This document shows positions 1-6,777 of a stretch of DNA of 10,331 nt, piece after piece. Under the pieces are notes generated by a model. The model saw only the letters and a list, made by a program, of their open reading frames with translations, did no database searches and was not told the DNA's origin. Within the stretch, counting starts at the first letter, position 1. Every line of letters begins with the position of its first letter. Source of the DNA: Pirellulaceae bacterium. GTDB taxonomy: Bacteria > Planctomycetota > Planctomycetia > Pirellulales > Pirellulaceae. The stretch covers positions 1-10,331 of the forward strand of contig JAKVBZ010000132.1 of NCBI GenBank assembly GCA_022448645.1, in the 5' to 3' direction. A program made the position numbers and the translations under genes.

Positions 1-3000
1 GGTTCCTACGGTGGCAATATCAACGTGGGTTGGAACGGGTTGTTCCAGAATGTGCTGGTTCCTTCTGCGATTACCTCTGGTGCTGGTGTGACGCCGACTG
101 TTGTCAACACGGGAGGATACTTGTGGGAGATGGAACTGAACGGAAATATTAGTCCAGGTACTTTTCAGATCGGTGGACAGGAATTTTGGATTGATCAGAT
201 TTGTATTGACCAGGGTCAGTCAAACGATGAATTGGATTATGGCGACGCTATCGATCCCACTTATCCAGTTTTACTAGCGAACAACGGTGGCCGGCACACC
301 ATAAAATCTGGGTATCATCTGGGAGCCGCTATCGATAGGGATAGTGATGGACAGCCTGCGCTGTTTGCCGATGGAGACGATTTACTAGATGGCCTTGATG
401 ATGAAGATGGTGTCAACTTCATGACACCACTTGTTCCAGGAAGTCCTGCCACGATCGAAGTGAGTGCCACGGCTGATGGAAAACTCGATGCTTGGATTGA
501 TTGGGACCGTAACGGAGCGTGGGATCCGGCCGACCAGATATTTGCCAGTCAGGCGCTGGGGGCGGGGGTCAATGTTTTGAATTTCAACGTACCAGCAGGT
601 GCGCTATCGGCACCCAATGATCCTTCTTACGCTCGTTTCCGATTCAGCAGTGTTGGTGCTTTGCTACCGGAGGGACACGCCCGGGATGGTGAAGTCGAAG
701 ATTATGCCGTGTTTGTGGAGGATATAGGAGATACGACACAGGCCAGCGATTGGGGAGACGCGCCCCATCGCGAATCCATGGGGTTCTGGTATCCCACGTT
801 AGCGATGCACAACGGCGCCCGTCATGCTATTGATGGCGTGACCTATCTGGGCACCTACGTTGACGGTGATATCGATGGCCAGCCATCACCTGCTGCTCAC
901 GGAGACGATGTTTTCGATGCTTTTGATGATGAAGATGGAGTCACGTTTATCACGCCGTTTGTCCCCGGTGGGATGGCTACCGTGCATGTGGAAGCTAGTG
1001 TAGATGGTTATTTGAATGCCTGGGTAGATTTTGATGGGGACGGTCACTGGAGTCCCGCCGAACGCATCTATGCTGCCGAACCGTTGAACGCTGGCATGAA
1101 CGTAAGAACCTTTGCGGTTCCTACAACTGCAGTGCCGGGTGCGACGTTTTCCCGTTGGCGTTTTACACGTGACAAGTTGGTTTTGGCACCGGATGCTACA
1201 GGAACCGCCGATGGCATACTGCATGTGGGTGAAGTTGAAGATTATAAGAACAGGATTGGGGATGGTGATCAGGATAGAAACATAGATTTCGGAGATGCTC
1301 CTGATCCGTCCTACCCAGTTTTGCTGGCAAACAACGGCGCCCGTCATGTCATACGGCCTGGTTTCCATCTGGGAGCCGCAGTGGATCCCGACCGTGATGG
1401 ACAACCTTCCCTGAATGCCGTGGGTGATGACCTGTTCGATTTCAACGATGATGAGGACGGTGTTCGTTTTCTTACGGCACTCGTGCCGGGACAAATTGCC
1501 AAAGTCGAGGTCATCGCTTCTGCGGACGGCATGTTGGATGCCTGGGTCGACTTCGATGCCAGTGGTACGTGGGATCTGGCTGACCAGATTTTTGCCAGCC
1601 AACCTTTGGTGGCAGGATCCAATTTCCTTAGTTTTGTGGTCCCCACCAGTGCAAAACCAGGCCCCAATGATCCAACGTATGCTCGCTTCCGTTTAAGCAG
1701 TGGCGGCGGCCTGACACCGGAAGGGCCGGTCGGAGACGGCGAGGTCGAAGATTACATGGTGTTTATCCAGGAAAAATTGCCGCCGATTGTTATTGTTCCT
1801 TTCGATTGGGATTGGGAGATTGTGGTCATTCCCATCGGACAAAATACTTCCACGTCGATTGATGTGATTGGTCTGGCCGAGGTCGCTTACGGGGCGATGA
1901 TCGATTCGGATACAGCTGCGGTCACGCCACATTACGCAGTAGGTGCAGATGGAACGACACAGTCGGTTGTGCCTCCGTTGGGGCGCGGACAGACAGTGGA
2001 TACCGAGATTGTCAGTTTATTTCTAGAGGGAGATCATCCTGATCTGGGGCCTGTTCAAGTCACGTTGCGTGGTGGTACCAATCATAATCCATCAGTCGGA
2101 TCGATGAGTCTCATCAATCAAGATGGTGTTTTGGTTGCTGATTCTTCGCAGGACTTGCTTTTTGATATCCAATTTGCGAATTCGACCACAGAAGGTGATT
2201 CCGGAGGCCCCTTAGTGGTTGGGCCTGCTAATCCAGTTTCTGTAGGCATTGTCATTGATCAGAATGATGAGATTCCTGCCAGTGATGTCGATTTGCCGAT
2301 CACTAAACTCTCCGGGCAGAGTTTGTCTCAAGAATTATTGGTTTATCAGGGAGATCTTTCGTTATGGGGTATCCTGGATGGTGTGGAAATTATTCCCATC
2401 AAAAGGCTGGACTGGGGAGATGCACGTGATCTGCCTTATCCCACGTTGTCTTTCCATGGTGGTGCAATGCACCGGATCGACGGGGTGACTTTCCTGGGTA
2501 ACTCGGTGGACAGTGAATGGAATGGGCAGCCATCTGCGACTGCCCAAGGAGACGATCTACTAGACGGAAATGATGATGAGGATGGTGTAACCTTTTTAAC
2601 GCCATTGACTCCTGGCGCGATGGCCAGCGTGAATGTCCATGCCAACGTGCCCGGTTACCTGAATGCCTGGCTCGATGTGGATGCTGACGGTCATTGGAGT
2701 CCTGTCGAACAGATCTTTACGGCCGAACCGTTGAACATGGGGGGCAACGTACTTAGTTTTTTGGTTCCAACGCATGCCGTTTTGGGTAACACATTTTCAC
2801 GATGGCGGTTTACCAAAGAGAAACTGGTTCTTGCTCCTGACCGCACCGGTAGCTTGACTGGCAGGGTTCACGCAGGTGAAGTAGAGGATTACAGGAACAA
2901 GATCGAGTACGATCAGCCTAATGATTATTTAGATTATGGAGACGCTCCCGATGAGCCTTATCCAACATTAGCTGTCAATGACGGCGCGGTACACCGGATT

Positions 3001-5433
3001 GACAATGTATTCTTTTTAGGAAGTAGTGTAGACGCAGATCCCGATGGACAACCCACGGTTGACGCCGACGGAGATGATACTGATGGAAACGACGATGGGG
3101 ACGGTGTAACGTTCCTGACACCACTGGTTCCTGGGGGGATAGCGACGGTAGACGTTGTCGCAAATTTATCCGGTCACTTAAACGCTTGGGTAGATTTTGA
3201 TGGGGACGGTCACTGGAGTCCCGCCGAACGCATCTATGCTGCCCAGCCGTTGGGTACGGGAGTCAATAATCTTTCGTTCGCCGTCCCAGCGACAGCCACG
3301 CCGGGAGAAACCTATTCGCGTTGGCGTTTCACACGTGACAACCTGATTCTTGCACCGAATGGGACCGGTACGTCTGATGGTTCCTTACTTGGTGGTGAAG
3401 TAGAGGATTACAGGAACGAGATCAGTCAGGATCAGCCCGGTGGAAATTTGGATTACGGGGACGCTCCTGACGAGCCTTATCCGACGTTGATCGCTCATCA
3501 TGGGGCGGTACATCAGATCGACGAGAAATTTTTCTTGGGACACGGTGTGGATGCGGATGCGGATGGTCAACCCACGGTAGGGGCCGATGGCGATGATGTC
3601 TTGGATGCCAACGACGATGAGGATGGTGTTATTTTTGTCACGCCGTTCGTTCCCGGAGGTATGGCTCATGTGGAAATCATTGCCAGCGCGGATGGCTATT
3701 TGAACGCCTGGGTTGACTTCAATATCAATGGTGTTTGGGATCCTCCGGAGCAGATCTTTGCTGCCGAGCCCTTGGCCGCTGGAGTCAATCTTAAATCGTT
3801 TCTGGTTCCTACTGGATTGGCGTCAGGAGAAACTTATTCGCGTTGGCGTTACACGCAAAAGAAATTGATGCTGACACCCGAAGGGACAGGAACTCCGTTT
3901 GTCACGGGAATTCACATCGGTGAAGTCGAAGATTATAGACACGAGATTGAAATCGACCAGCCGAATGATTATTTCGATTACGGAGATGCCCCGGACGGAC
4001 CATATCCGACGTTATCAGCACATTACGGCGCTGTGCACCGCATTGACGGGGTCACTTATCTGGGAGATTTTGTAGACGGTGAAATAGATGGCCAACCGTC
4101 ATTGTCTGCTGAAGGGGACGATTTATTCGACGGTAGTGACGATGAAGATGGAGTGATTTTTGTCACACCAATCCTTGCAGGAGGTATGGCGTCCGTAAGC
4201 GTCCATGCAAGCGTTCAGGGATTTTTGAATGCCTGGGTTGATTTCAATATCGACGGTCATTGGGCACCTGCCGAACAAATCTTTGCCGCCGAACCATTGG
4301 TTCCCGGTATTAACTTGCTCCATTTTCCTGTTCCACCAGTAAACGAAATGGGAGAGACATTTTCACGTTGGCGATTCTCGGACGAAAATCTAGTTCTGGG
4401 ACCGGATGGCACAGGGACGACGGATGGCGTGATGCGTGTGGGTGAAGTAGAAGATCACCAGCTAATCGTCGGACCAAGGGATACGACATGGGACGGAGAT
4501 ATACCGAGTGGTGTTCCAGGTGATGGCATTAGTTGGGGAGATCCCAATAACTGGACGGTAAATGGCGTAGTTGACGTTTTACCCAATCCCATTGGGATCG
4601 GGGATGATCTGAGTCTTCCGGCAACAACTTCGGAGCAGTATATTCACTTGGTTCGTGATACAACCACGACGGTGAACTCCGTGATGGTCGATGGCCGTTA
4701 TACGTTGAAGGAAGGTAATTTGGAAATCACTACAGGTGAGATTGTGGTTGCTGGAAATAGTCAACTTGTAGTTTGGTGCGATGTGGCTAGCAATACCGTG
4801 TTAAACAAGTCGGGTGGTGGTCGACTCGTTGTCGGTGGAAATGCAACGGATGTTGAAGTGTCAGAGGGGACGTTCCTATTGGATGGTAATGGATCGGTTC
4901 AGAACCTTAAGCTGAATAATGGTACCAACGCCCTATTGGCTGGTAATGTCCGCGGAGATTTGATAAACGATGGCACGCTAATCATTGTCTCCCAAAATTA
5001 CCCGATTGATCCCCAAAATGTCGTTTCGGACAATTTGTCAATAATCAGTGGTGTTCGTCTGTCAGCCAATGCGGTTGCCGCTTCCGACGTTGGTGATGCG
5101 GATGCAAAGGATGATCGCCATCCTCACCATAACAAGAACACGGCGCTTTACTTTAATTGGTTGGGCGGAAGAAAAGACGGAAAGGGTGAACACCGTCGGG
5201 GGAACCGTGGTTTCCACAGGCACCATCGTAGCGTGCCGAGTGAAGCGCGAGAGTCGTTGGCCAAACAGCGGGACGATTGTCGCGCGGAAGAGATTAATGC
5301 GATTGATGCGTTCTTTTCCGGAAATCGAATCCGACAAATCCGTCGTAGGCAGGAGAACTTGTTTTCTCACAAACAGGAATTCTTGCCCGAACATCCGAGC
5401 GATAGAGGCGATGGGCTAGATATGCCTCAGTAA
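1..5433 (+). CDS. Giant secreted GEVED-repeat protein, 5'-partial
   Basis: The frame is open to base 1, so the N-terminus lies outside the window; the GTG at 25 is only the first possible start codon inside it. About 1,810 residues are visible. In order (residues counted from base 25): a beta-rich segment (1-68), GEVED domains at 69-227, 242-407 and 421-577, a 218-residue insert (578-795), four more GEVED domains (796-956, 970-1129, 1143-1304, 1318-1478), a segment opening WDGD...WGDPNNW (about 1486-1672), and a basic tail. Each GEVED unit starts D-[YWF]-GDA, carries DxDxDGQP and DDEDGV acidic loops, then AWxDxD, and ends GEVEDY. The family is common in planctomycete surface proteins, and the Asp loops suggest Ca binding. 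No enzyme domain is recognised. The likely role is an extracellular structural or adhesive protein (inference). Stop codon is TAA. No anchor or sorting motif is seen at the C-terminus. Confidence 0.95.
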   Translation, partial: GSYGGNINVGWNGLFQNVLVPSAITSGAGVTPTVVNTGGYLWEMELNGNISPGTFQIGGQEFWIDQICIDQGQSNDELDYGDAIDPTYPVLLANNGGRHTIKSGYHLGAAIDRDSDGQPALFADGDDLLDGLDDEDGVNFMTPLVPGSPATIEVSATADGKLDAWIDWDRNGAWDPADQIFASQALGAGVNVLNFNVPAGALSAPNDPSYARFRFSSVGALLPEGHARDGEVEDYAVFVEDIGDTTQASDWGDAPHRESMGFWYPTLAMHNGARHAIDGVTYLGTYVDGDIDGQPSPAAHGDDVFDAFDDEDGVTFITPFVPGGMATVHVEASVDGYLNAWVDFDGDGHWSPAERIYAAEPLNAGMNVRTFAVPTTAVPGATFSRWRFTRDKLVLAPDATGTADGILHVGEVEDYKNRIGDGDQDRNIDFGDAPDPSYPVLLANNGARHVIRPGFHLGAAVDPDRDGQPSLNAVGDDLFDFNDDEDGVRFLTALVPGQIAKVEVIASADGMLDAWVDFDASGTWDLADQIFASQPLVAGSNFLSFVVPTSAKPGPNDPTYARFRLSSGGGLTPEGPVGDGEVEDYMVFIQEKLPPIVIVPFDWDWEIVVIPIGQNTSTSIDVIGLAEVAYGAMIDSDTAAVTPHYAVGADGTTQSVVPPLGRGQTVDTEIVSLFLEGDHPDLGPVQVTLRGGTNHNPSVGSMSLINQDGVLVADSSQDLLFDIQFANSTTEGDSGGPLVVGPANPVSVGIVIDQNDEIPASDVDLPITKLSGQSLSQELLVYQGDLSLWGILDGVEIIPIKRLDWGDARDLPYPTLSFHGGAMHRIDGVTFLGNSVDSEWNGQPSATAQGDDLLDGNDDEDGVTFLTPLTPGAMASVNVHANVPGYLNAWLDVDADGHWSPVEQIFTAEPLNMGGNVLSFLVPTHAVLGNTFSRWRFTKEKLVLAPDRTGSLTGRVHAGEVEDYRNKIEYDQPNDYLDYGDAPDEPYPTLAVNDGAVHRIDNVFFLGSSVDADPDGQPTVDADGDDTDGNDDGDGVTFLTPLVPGGIATVDVVANLSGHLNAWVDFDGDGHWSPAERIYAAQPLGTGVNNLSFAVPATATPGETYSRWRFTRDNLILAPNGTGTSDGSLLGGEVEDYRNEISQDQPGGNLDYGDAPDEPYPTLIAHHGAVHQIDEKFFLGHGVDADADGQPTVGADGDDVLDANDDEDGVIFVTPFVPGGMAHVEIIASADGYLNAWVDFNINGVWDPPEQIFAAEPLAAGVNLKSFLVPTGLASGETYSRWRYTQKKLMLTPEGTGTPFVTGIHIGEVEDYRHEIEIDQPNDYFDYGDAPDGPYPTLSAHYGAVHRIDGVTYLGDFVDGEIDGQPSLSAEGDDLFDGSDDEDGVIFVTPILAGGMASVSVHASVQGFLNAWVDFNIDGHWAPAEQIFAAEPLVPGINLLHFPVPPVNEMGETFSRWRFSDENLVLGPDGTGTTDGVMRVGEVEDHQLIVGPRDTTWDGDIPSGVPGDGISWGDPNNWTVNGVVDVLPNPIGIGDDLSLPATTSEQYIHLVRDTTTTVNSVMVDGRYTLKEGNLEITTGEIVVAGNSQLVVWCDVASNTVLNKSGGGRLVVGGNATDVEVSEGTFLLDGNGSVQNLKLNNGTNALLAGNVRGDLINDGTLIIVSQNYPIDPQNVVSDNLSIISGVRLSANAVAASDVGDADAKDDRHPHHNKNTALYFNWLGGRKDGKGEHRRGNRGFHRHHRSVPSEARESLAKQRDDCRAEEINAIDAFFSGNRIRQIRRRQENLFSHKQEFLPEHPSDRGDGLDMPQ
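1021..1077 (+). repeat. 57-bp perfect direct repeat, copy 1 (GEVED unit 2)
   Basis: This copy begins tgggtagattttgatgggg and ends catctatgctgcc. It is identical over 57 bases to 3187-3243, including third codon positions, and the match breaks at both flanks. It encodes WVDFDGDGHWSPAERIYAA. Confidence 0.95.
1756..2409 (+). other. Non-GEVED insert domain inside the GEVED array
   Basis: These 218 codons separate GEVED unit 3 from unit 4 in the same reading frame. The segment has TEIVSLFLEG, DLGPVQVTL, PSVGSM and a DSSQDLLFDIQFA stretch. From memory this pattern (T-E-[IM]-V-S-L, GPVxVxL, PSxGxI, then an FDIxF strand) recurs in large planctomycete extracellular proteins; no name is assigned. It then carries GDSGGPLVV at 2194-2220, which resembles a trypsin active-site serine motif, without a clear His/Asp partner. 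It is probably a beta-sandwich module. Confidence 0.6.
3187..3243 (+). repeat. 57-bp perfect direct repeat, copy 2 (GEVED unit 5)
   Basis: Second copy of the tract at 1021-1077, about 2.17 kb downstream and in the same frame. The surrounding unit sequences differ at many silent positions, so the identity is local. Confidence 0.95.
5089..5430 (+). other. Basic His/Arg-rich C-terminal tail of the GEVED protein
   Basis: The last roughly 114 codons switch from the strongly acidic repeat array to a basic composition. About 16 Arg and 9 His are visible, with clusters such as HPHHN, FHRHHR and IRQIRRR. It contains NAIDAFF, similar in style to the AVD tail motif of the protease gene at the other end of the window. 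There is no hydrophobic anchor. Protein-coding status is supported by the uninterrupted frame; function is unknown. Confidence 0.6.
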
Positions 5434-5812
5434 CGGATTTACTTTTTTCATCCTGCTTCATGACGATTCCAACTGCGTCGTTAAGAGGACTTGTGGAAGG
5501 CGAGATTGTTCCTGTGTTTACTGAGACACCAGGAGAACTTCGTCGTCGCCCAGTCTGTCTTCGGCGCAGAACGGATCCCCTCGGATTTGCAGTGATCCAG
5601 CACAGGTGTCAGGAGCGTGCGATTTTCACTTGCGGCATTGTGTACGGCTCGGTAGCCTGACGAGCCCCCCCGCACAGATAGCTGCTATTGGCCGATGATG
5701 TTCTGACAGTCGGTGGTCGCCCCAACCTACTATGACCTGGCATTCTCTTGTTCACGCCCCTAAGAAGGTGCACGCAAAGTTACTGTTTCGGTTGGGTCTC
5801 CATGTGCCAGGC

Positions 5813-5855
5813 ATGAAACGGGGTCCAAATCAAAGATCTGGTTGATCCGTTTCAT
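5813..5855. repeat. 9-bp inverted repeat with nested stem
   Basis: ATGAAACGG (5813-5821) is the exact reverse complement of CCGTTTCAT (5847-5855). Inside, ATCAA (5829-5833) pairs with TTGAT (5842-5846) around an 8-nt loop, leaving a 7-nt bulge on the left arm only. No T-run follows, so it is not a classical terminator. It could be an RNA structure or a protein-binding site. Confidence 0.5.
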
Positions 5856-5936
5856 CTCTTAACTGTTGCAGCTGCTACAGGACGGGCTTTCTCGAAGATG
5901 ACCGTAGCGAATGTCAGGTTGCCACTACTTTTTGAT

Positions 5937-5957
5937 TGTTTTCATGGTGTGAAAACA
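5937..5957. repeat. 8-bp perfect hairpin with 5-nt loop
   Basis: TGTTTTCA (5937-5944), loop TGGTG, TGAAAACA (5950-5957). The stem is AT-rich and is not followed by a T-run, so terminator function is uncertain. Confidence 0.5.
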
Positions 5958-6020
5958 CTTCTGTATAGATGCCACTGTTGATACTTCACCAGCGGACGGT
6001 CTCCTAGCTAAAGGGATAGG

Positions 6021-6061
6021 TCCTCTCCTACCTCTCCCCCCTCAGAAAAAAATTTTTTTTT
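6021..6061. repeat. Polypyrimidine stretch followed by A7T9 tract
   Basis: Bases 6021-6043 are all C or T except one A. After AG comes A7 (6046-6052) then T9 (6053-6061). The tract is self-complementary in its centre and is the longest homopolymer pair in the window. It should be intrinsically bent DNA and prone to slippage. There is no GC-rich stem next to it. Confidence 0.6.
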
Positions 6062-6232
6062 CCGAGCAGGATTCGCTGAAGCGGATCGTAGTACTGATAG
6101 GTGTCTATTGTCTGTCATGTGCACGTATTACGTGGATGATGCAGACTGTCCGACATTTCATTCACTGATTCGCGGCAGATCCGTTCGGTTTGTGGACTGG
6201 TCATTTCTGCCTTTAGATCTCGGTAAACGATT

Positions 6233-6671
6233 TTAACGGGAAGAGCACAGAATCCATGCTACTTCAACGGGCCAGATCTTCTGGGCACATGTTGTCGCTT
6301 GTCTTGGCACCAAGCTGGAGGAGTGTGGTGCATAGGGGGACAGTACTATCAACAACGTTGCCAAATGAACGTTCATGTTTTCAAGATTCGGTCTTGCCCT
6401 GGCATGATAATTTTTAACCGAATTTCGAGAAGGTTGTCTTTCGAGTCATGAGTCGATCGTTTCTTGATCCGTCCAATGAAAAACCTTTTTCATGGAATCA
6501 TAAACGAACAGTCCAGCAATCTTAGTTCCAACGATAGGGATAAGGTGATGGATTTGTTTATTAATATCGGAAAACACTAGGGCCCAGTGTATTTCGAGTT
6601 TTGTTTGGAAGAGATGGTGACGGTGGAACACGAGAGCCCAAAACAACCGATATGGTAGGGCCGTGCATTAC
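6233..6671 (-). pseudogene. Possible remnant of a LeuRS-like class I tRNA synthetase C-terminal region
   Basis: On the minus strand one frame runs from 6671 to 6233 with a single internal TGA (6446-6448). It contains NLENMN, then TLLIVLSPYAPH, then 16 residues later WPVEVA. In leucyl-tRNA synthetases an LLxPxAPH motif of the anticodon-binding domain is followed about 19 residues later by WP. After the TAA at 6233, a shifted frame gives PVKI...LKAEMT, which resembles the later VQVNGKxRA region. There is no start, no conserved HIGH/KMSKS part and clear frame breaks. The match is by eye and could be chance; random open frames of this size are expected. Confidence 0.17.
6353..6376. promoter_or_regulatory. 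Paired AACGTT-centred palindromes
   Basis: CAACGTTG (6353-6360) and the 12-bp perfect palindrome ATGAACGTTCAT (6365-6376) share the core AACGTT, with centres 14 bp apart. This arrangement resembles tandem operator half-turn sites. It lies about 400 bp upstream of the matrixin gene. No regulator is identified, so the role is inferred from symmetry only. Confidence 0.35.
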
Positions 6672-6699
6672 GCGCGCGTCGCCGCAAGTGTTTATGTTG

Positions 6700-6716
6700 C
6701 TTACTAAGGAAGTAAG
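6700..6716 (+). repeat. Small hairpin upstream of the matrixin gene
   Basis: CTTACT (6700-6705) pairs with AGTAAG (6711-6716) around the loop AAGGA. It sits about 60 bases before the chosen ATG, so it would be in the leader if transcription starts further upstream. It is short and may be fortuitous. Confidence 0.25.
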
Positions 6717-6767
6717 TGTTCACCCAGTAATGGATGACACAACAGGAAAATCACGTTTTCTAATTTT

Positions 6768-6774
6768 GGAGAAG
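6768..6774 (+). promoter_or_regulatory. Ribosome binding site for the matrixin gene
   Basis: GGAGAAG (6768-6774), with GGAGA ending 5 bases before the ATG at 6778. This is the best Shine-Dalgarno match among the in-frame starts and decides the start call. Confidence 0.65.
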
Positions 6775-6777
6775 CTT

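Larger units (their letters stand above)
229..4458 (+). repeat. Seven tandem GEVED domain repeats with one insert
   Basis: Units lie at 229-705, 748-1245, 1285-1755, 2410-2892, 2932-3411, 3451-3936 and 3976-4458. Units 1 and 3 form type A: YPVLLANNG, HLGAA, DQIFASQ, NDPxYARFR and a PEG loop. Units 2, 4, 5 and 7 form type B: YPTL, RID, LNAW, HWxPxEQIF, SRWRF and LxPxxTGT. Unit 6 is B-like but has the A-like VWDP before its EQIF. Linkers between type B units are short and similar (near DQPND). Unit 5 is one residue shorter in its DDEDGV loop, reading GDDTDGNDDGDGV. Unit 7 ends GEVEDH instead of GEVEDY. Confidence 0.93.
5434..6777. other. 1.3-kb intergenic region without a supported gene
   Basis: No open frame here looks like a conserved protein. 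The stretch holds several inverted repeats (5508-5538 imperfect; 5646-5666, 6 bp; 5813-5855, 9 bp; 5937-5957, 8 bp; 6700-6716, 6 bp). It also holds a pyrimidine-rich run ending in A7T9 (6021-6061), a double AACGTT palindrome (6353-6376) and a doubtful minus-strand pseudogene (6233-6671). No convincing -35/-10 promoter or U-tailed terminator was found. Regulation of both flanking genes presumably lies here. Confidence 0.7.

Noticed and set aside
886..1602. 238-codon minus-strand open frame within the giant gene
   Set aside because: It is antisense to the GEVED repeats, and its low stop frequency follows from their Asp/Gly-rich codons. It shows no domain or start signal.
2194..2220. Calling the GEVED-protein insert an active serine protease
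   Set aside because: Only the GDSGGP-like motif is visible; a credible His and Asp are missing. It is kept as a finding, not as an enzyme call.
5460..5660. 66-codon plus-strand ORF after the giant gene
   Set aside because: It has an Arg/Cys-rich arbitrary composition, no ribosome binding site and no recognisable motif.
5646..5666. GGCTCG/CGAGCC stem as terminator of the giant gene
   Set aside because: Six base pairs with a 9-nt loop, followed by a C-run and not a T-run, more than 200 bases after the stop.
5481..5675. 64-codon minus-strand ORF in the same place
   Set aside because: It overlaps the previous ORF and has no motif or RBS. Another minus frame here is also open and equally uninformative.
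6046..6061. A7T9 tract as a rho-independent terminator
   Set aside because: There is no GC-rich stem before the T-run; the only pairing nearby is a 4-bp TAGG/CCTA stem.
6601..6777. Upstream extension of the matrixin gene to the TTG at 6601
   Set aside because: There is no RBS at 6601. The extra 59 residues would precede the signal peptide and look non-coding. GGAGAAG supports the ATG at 6778.
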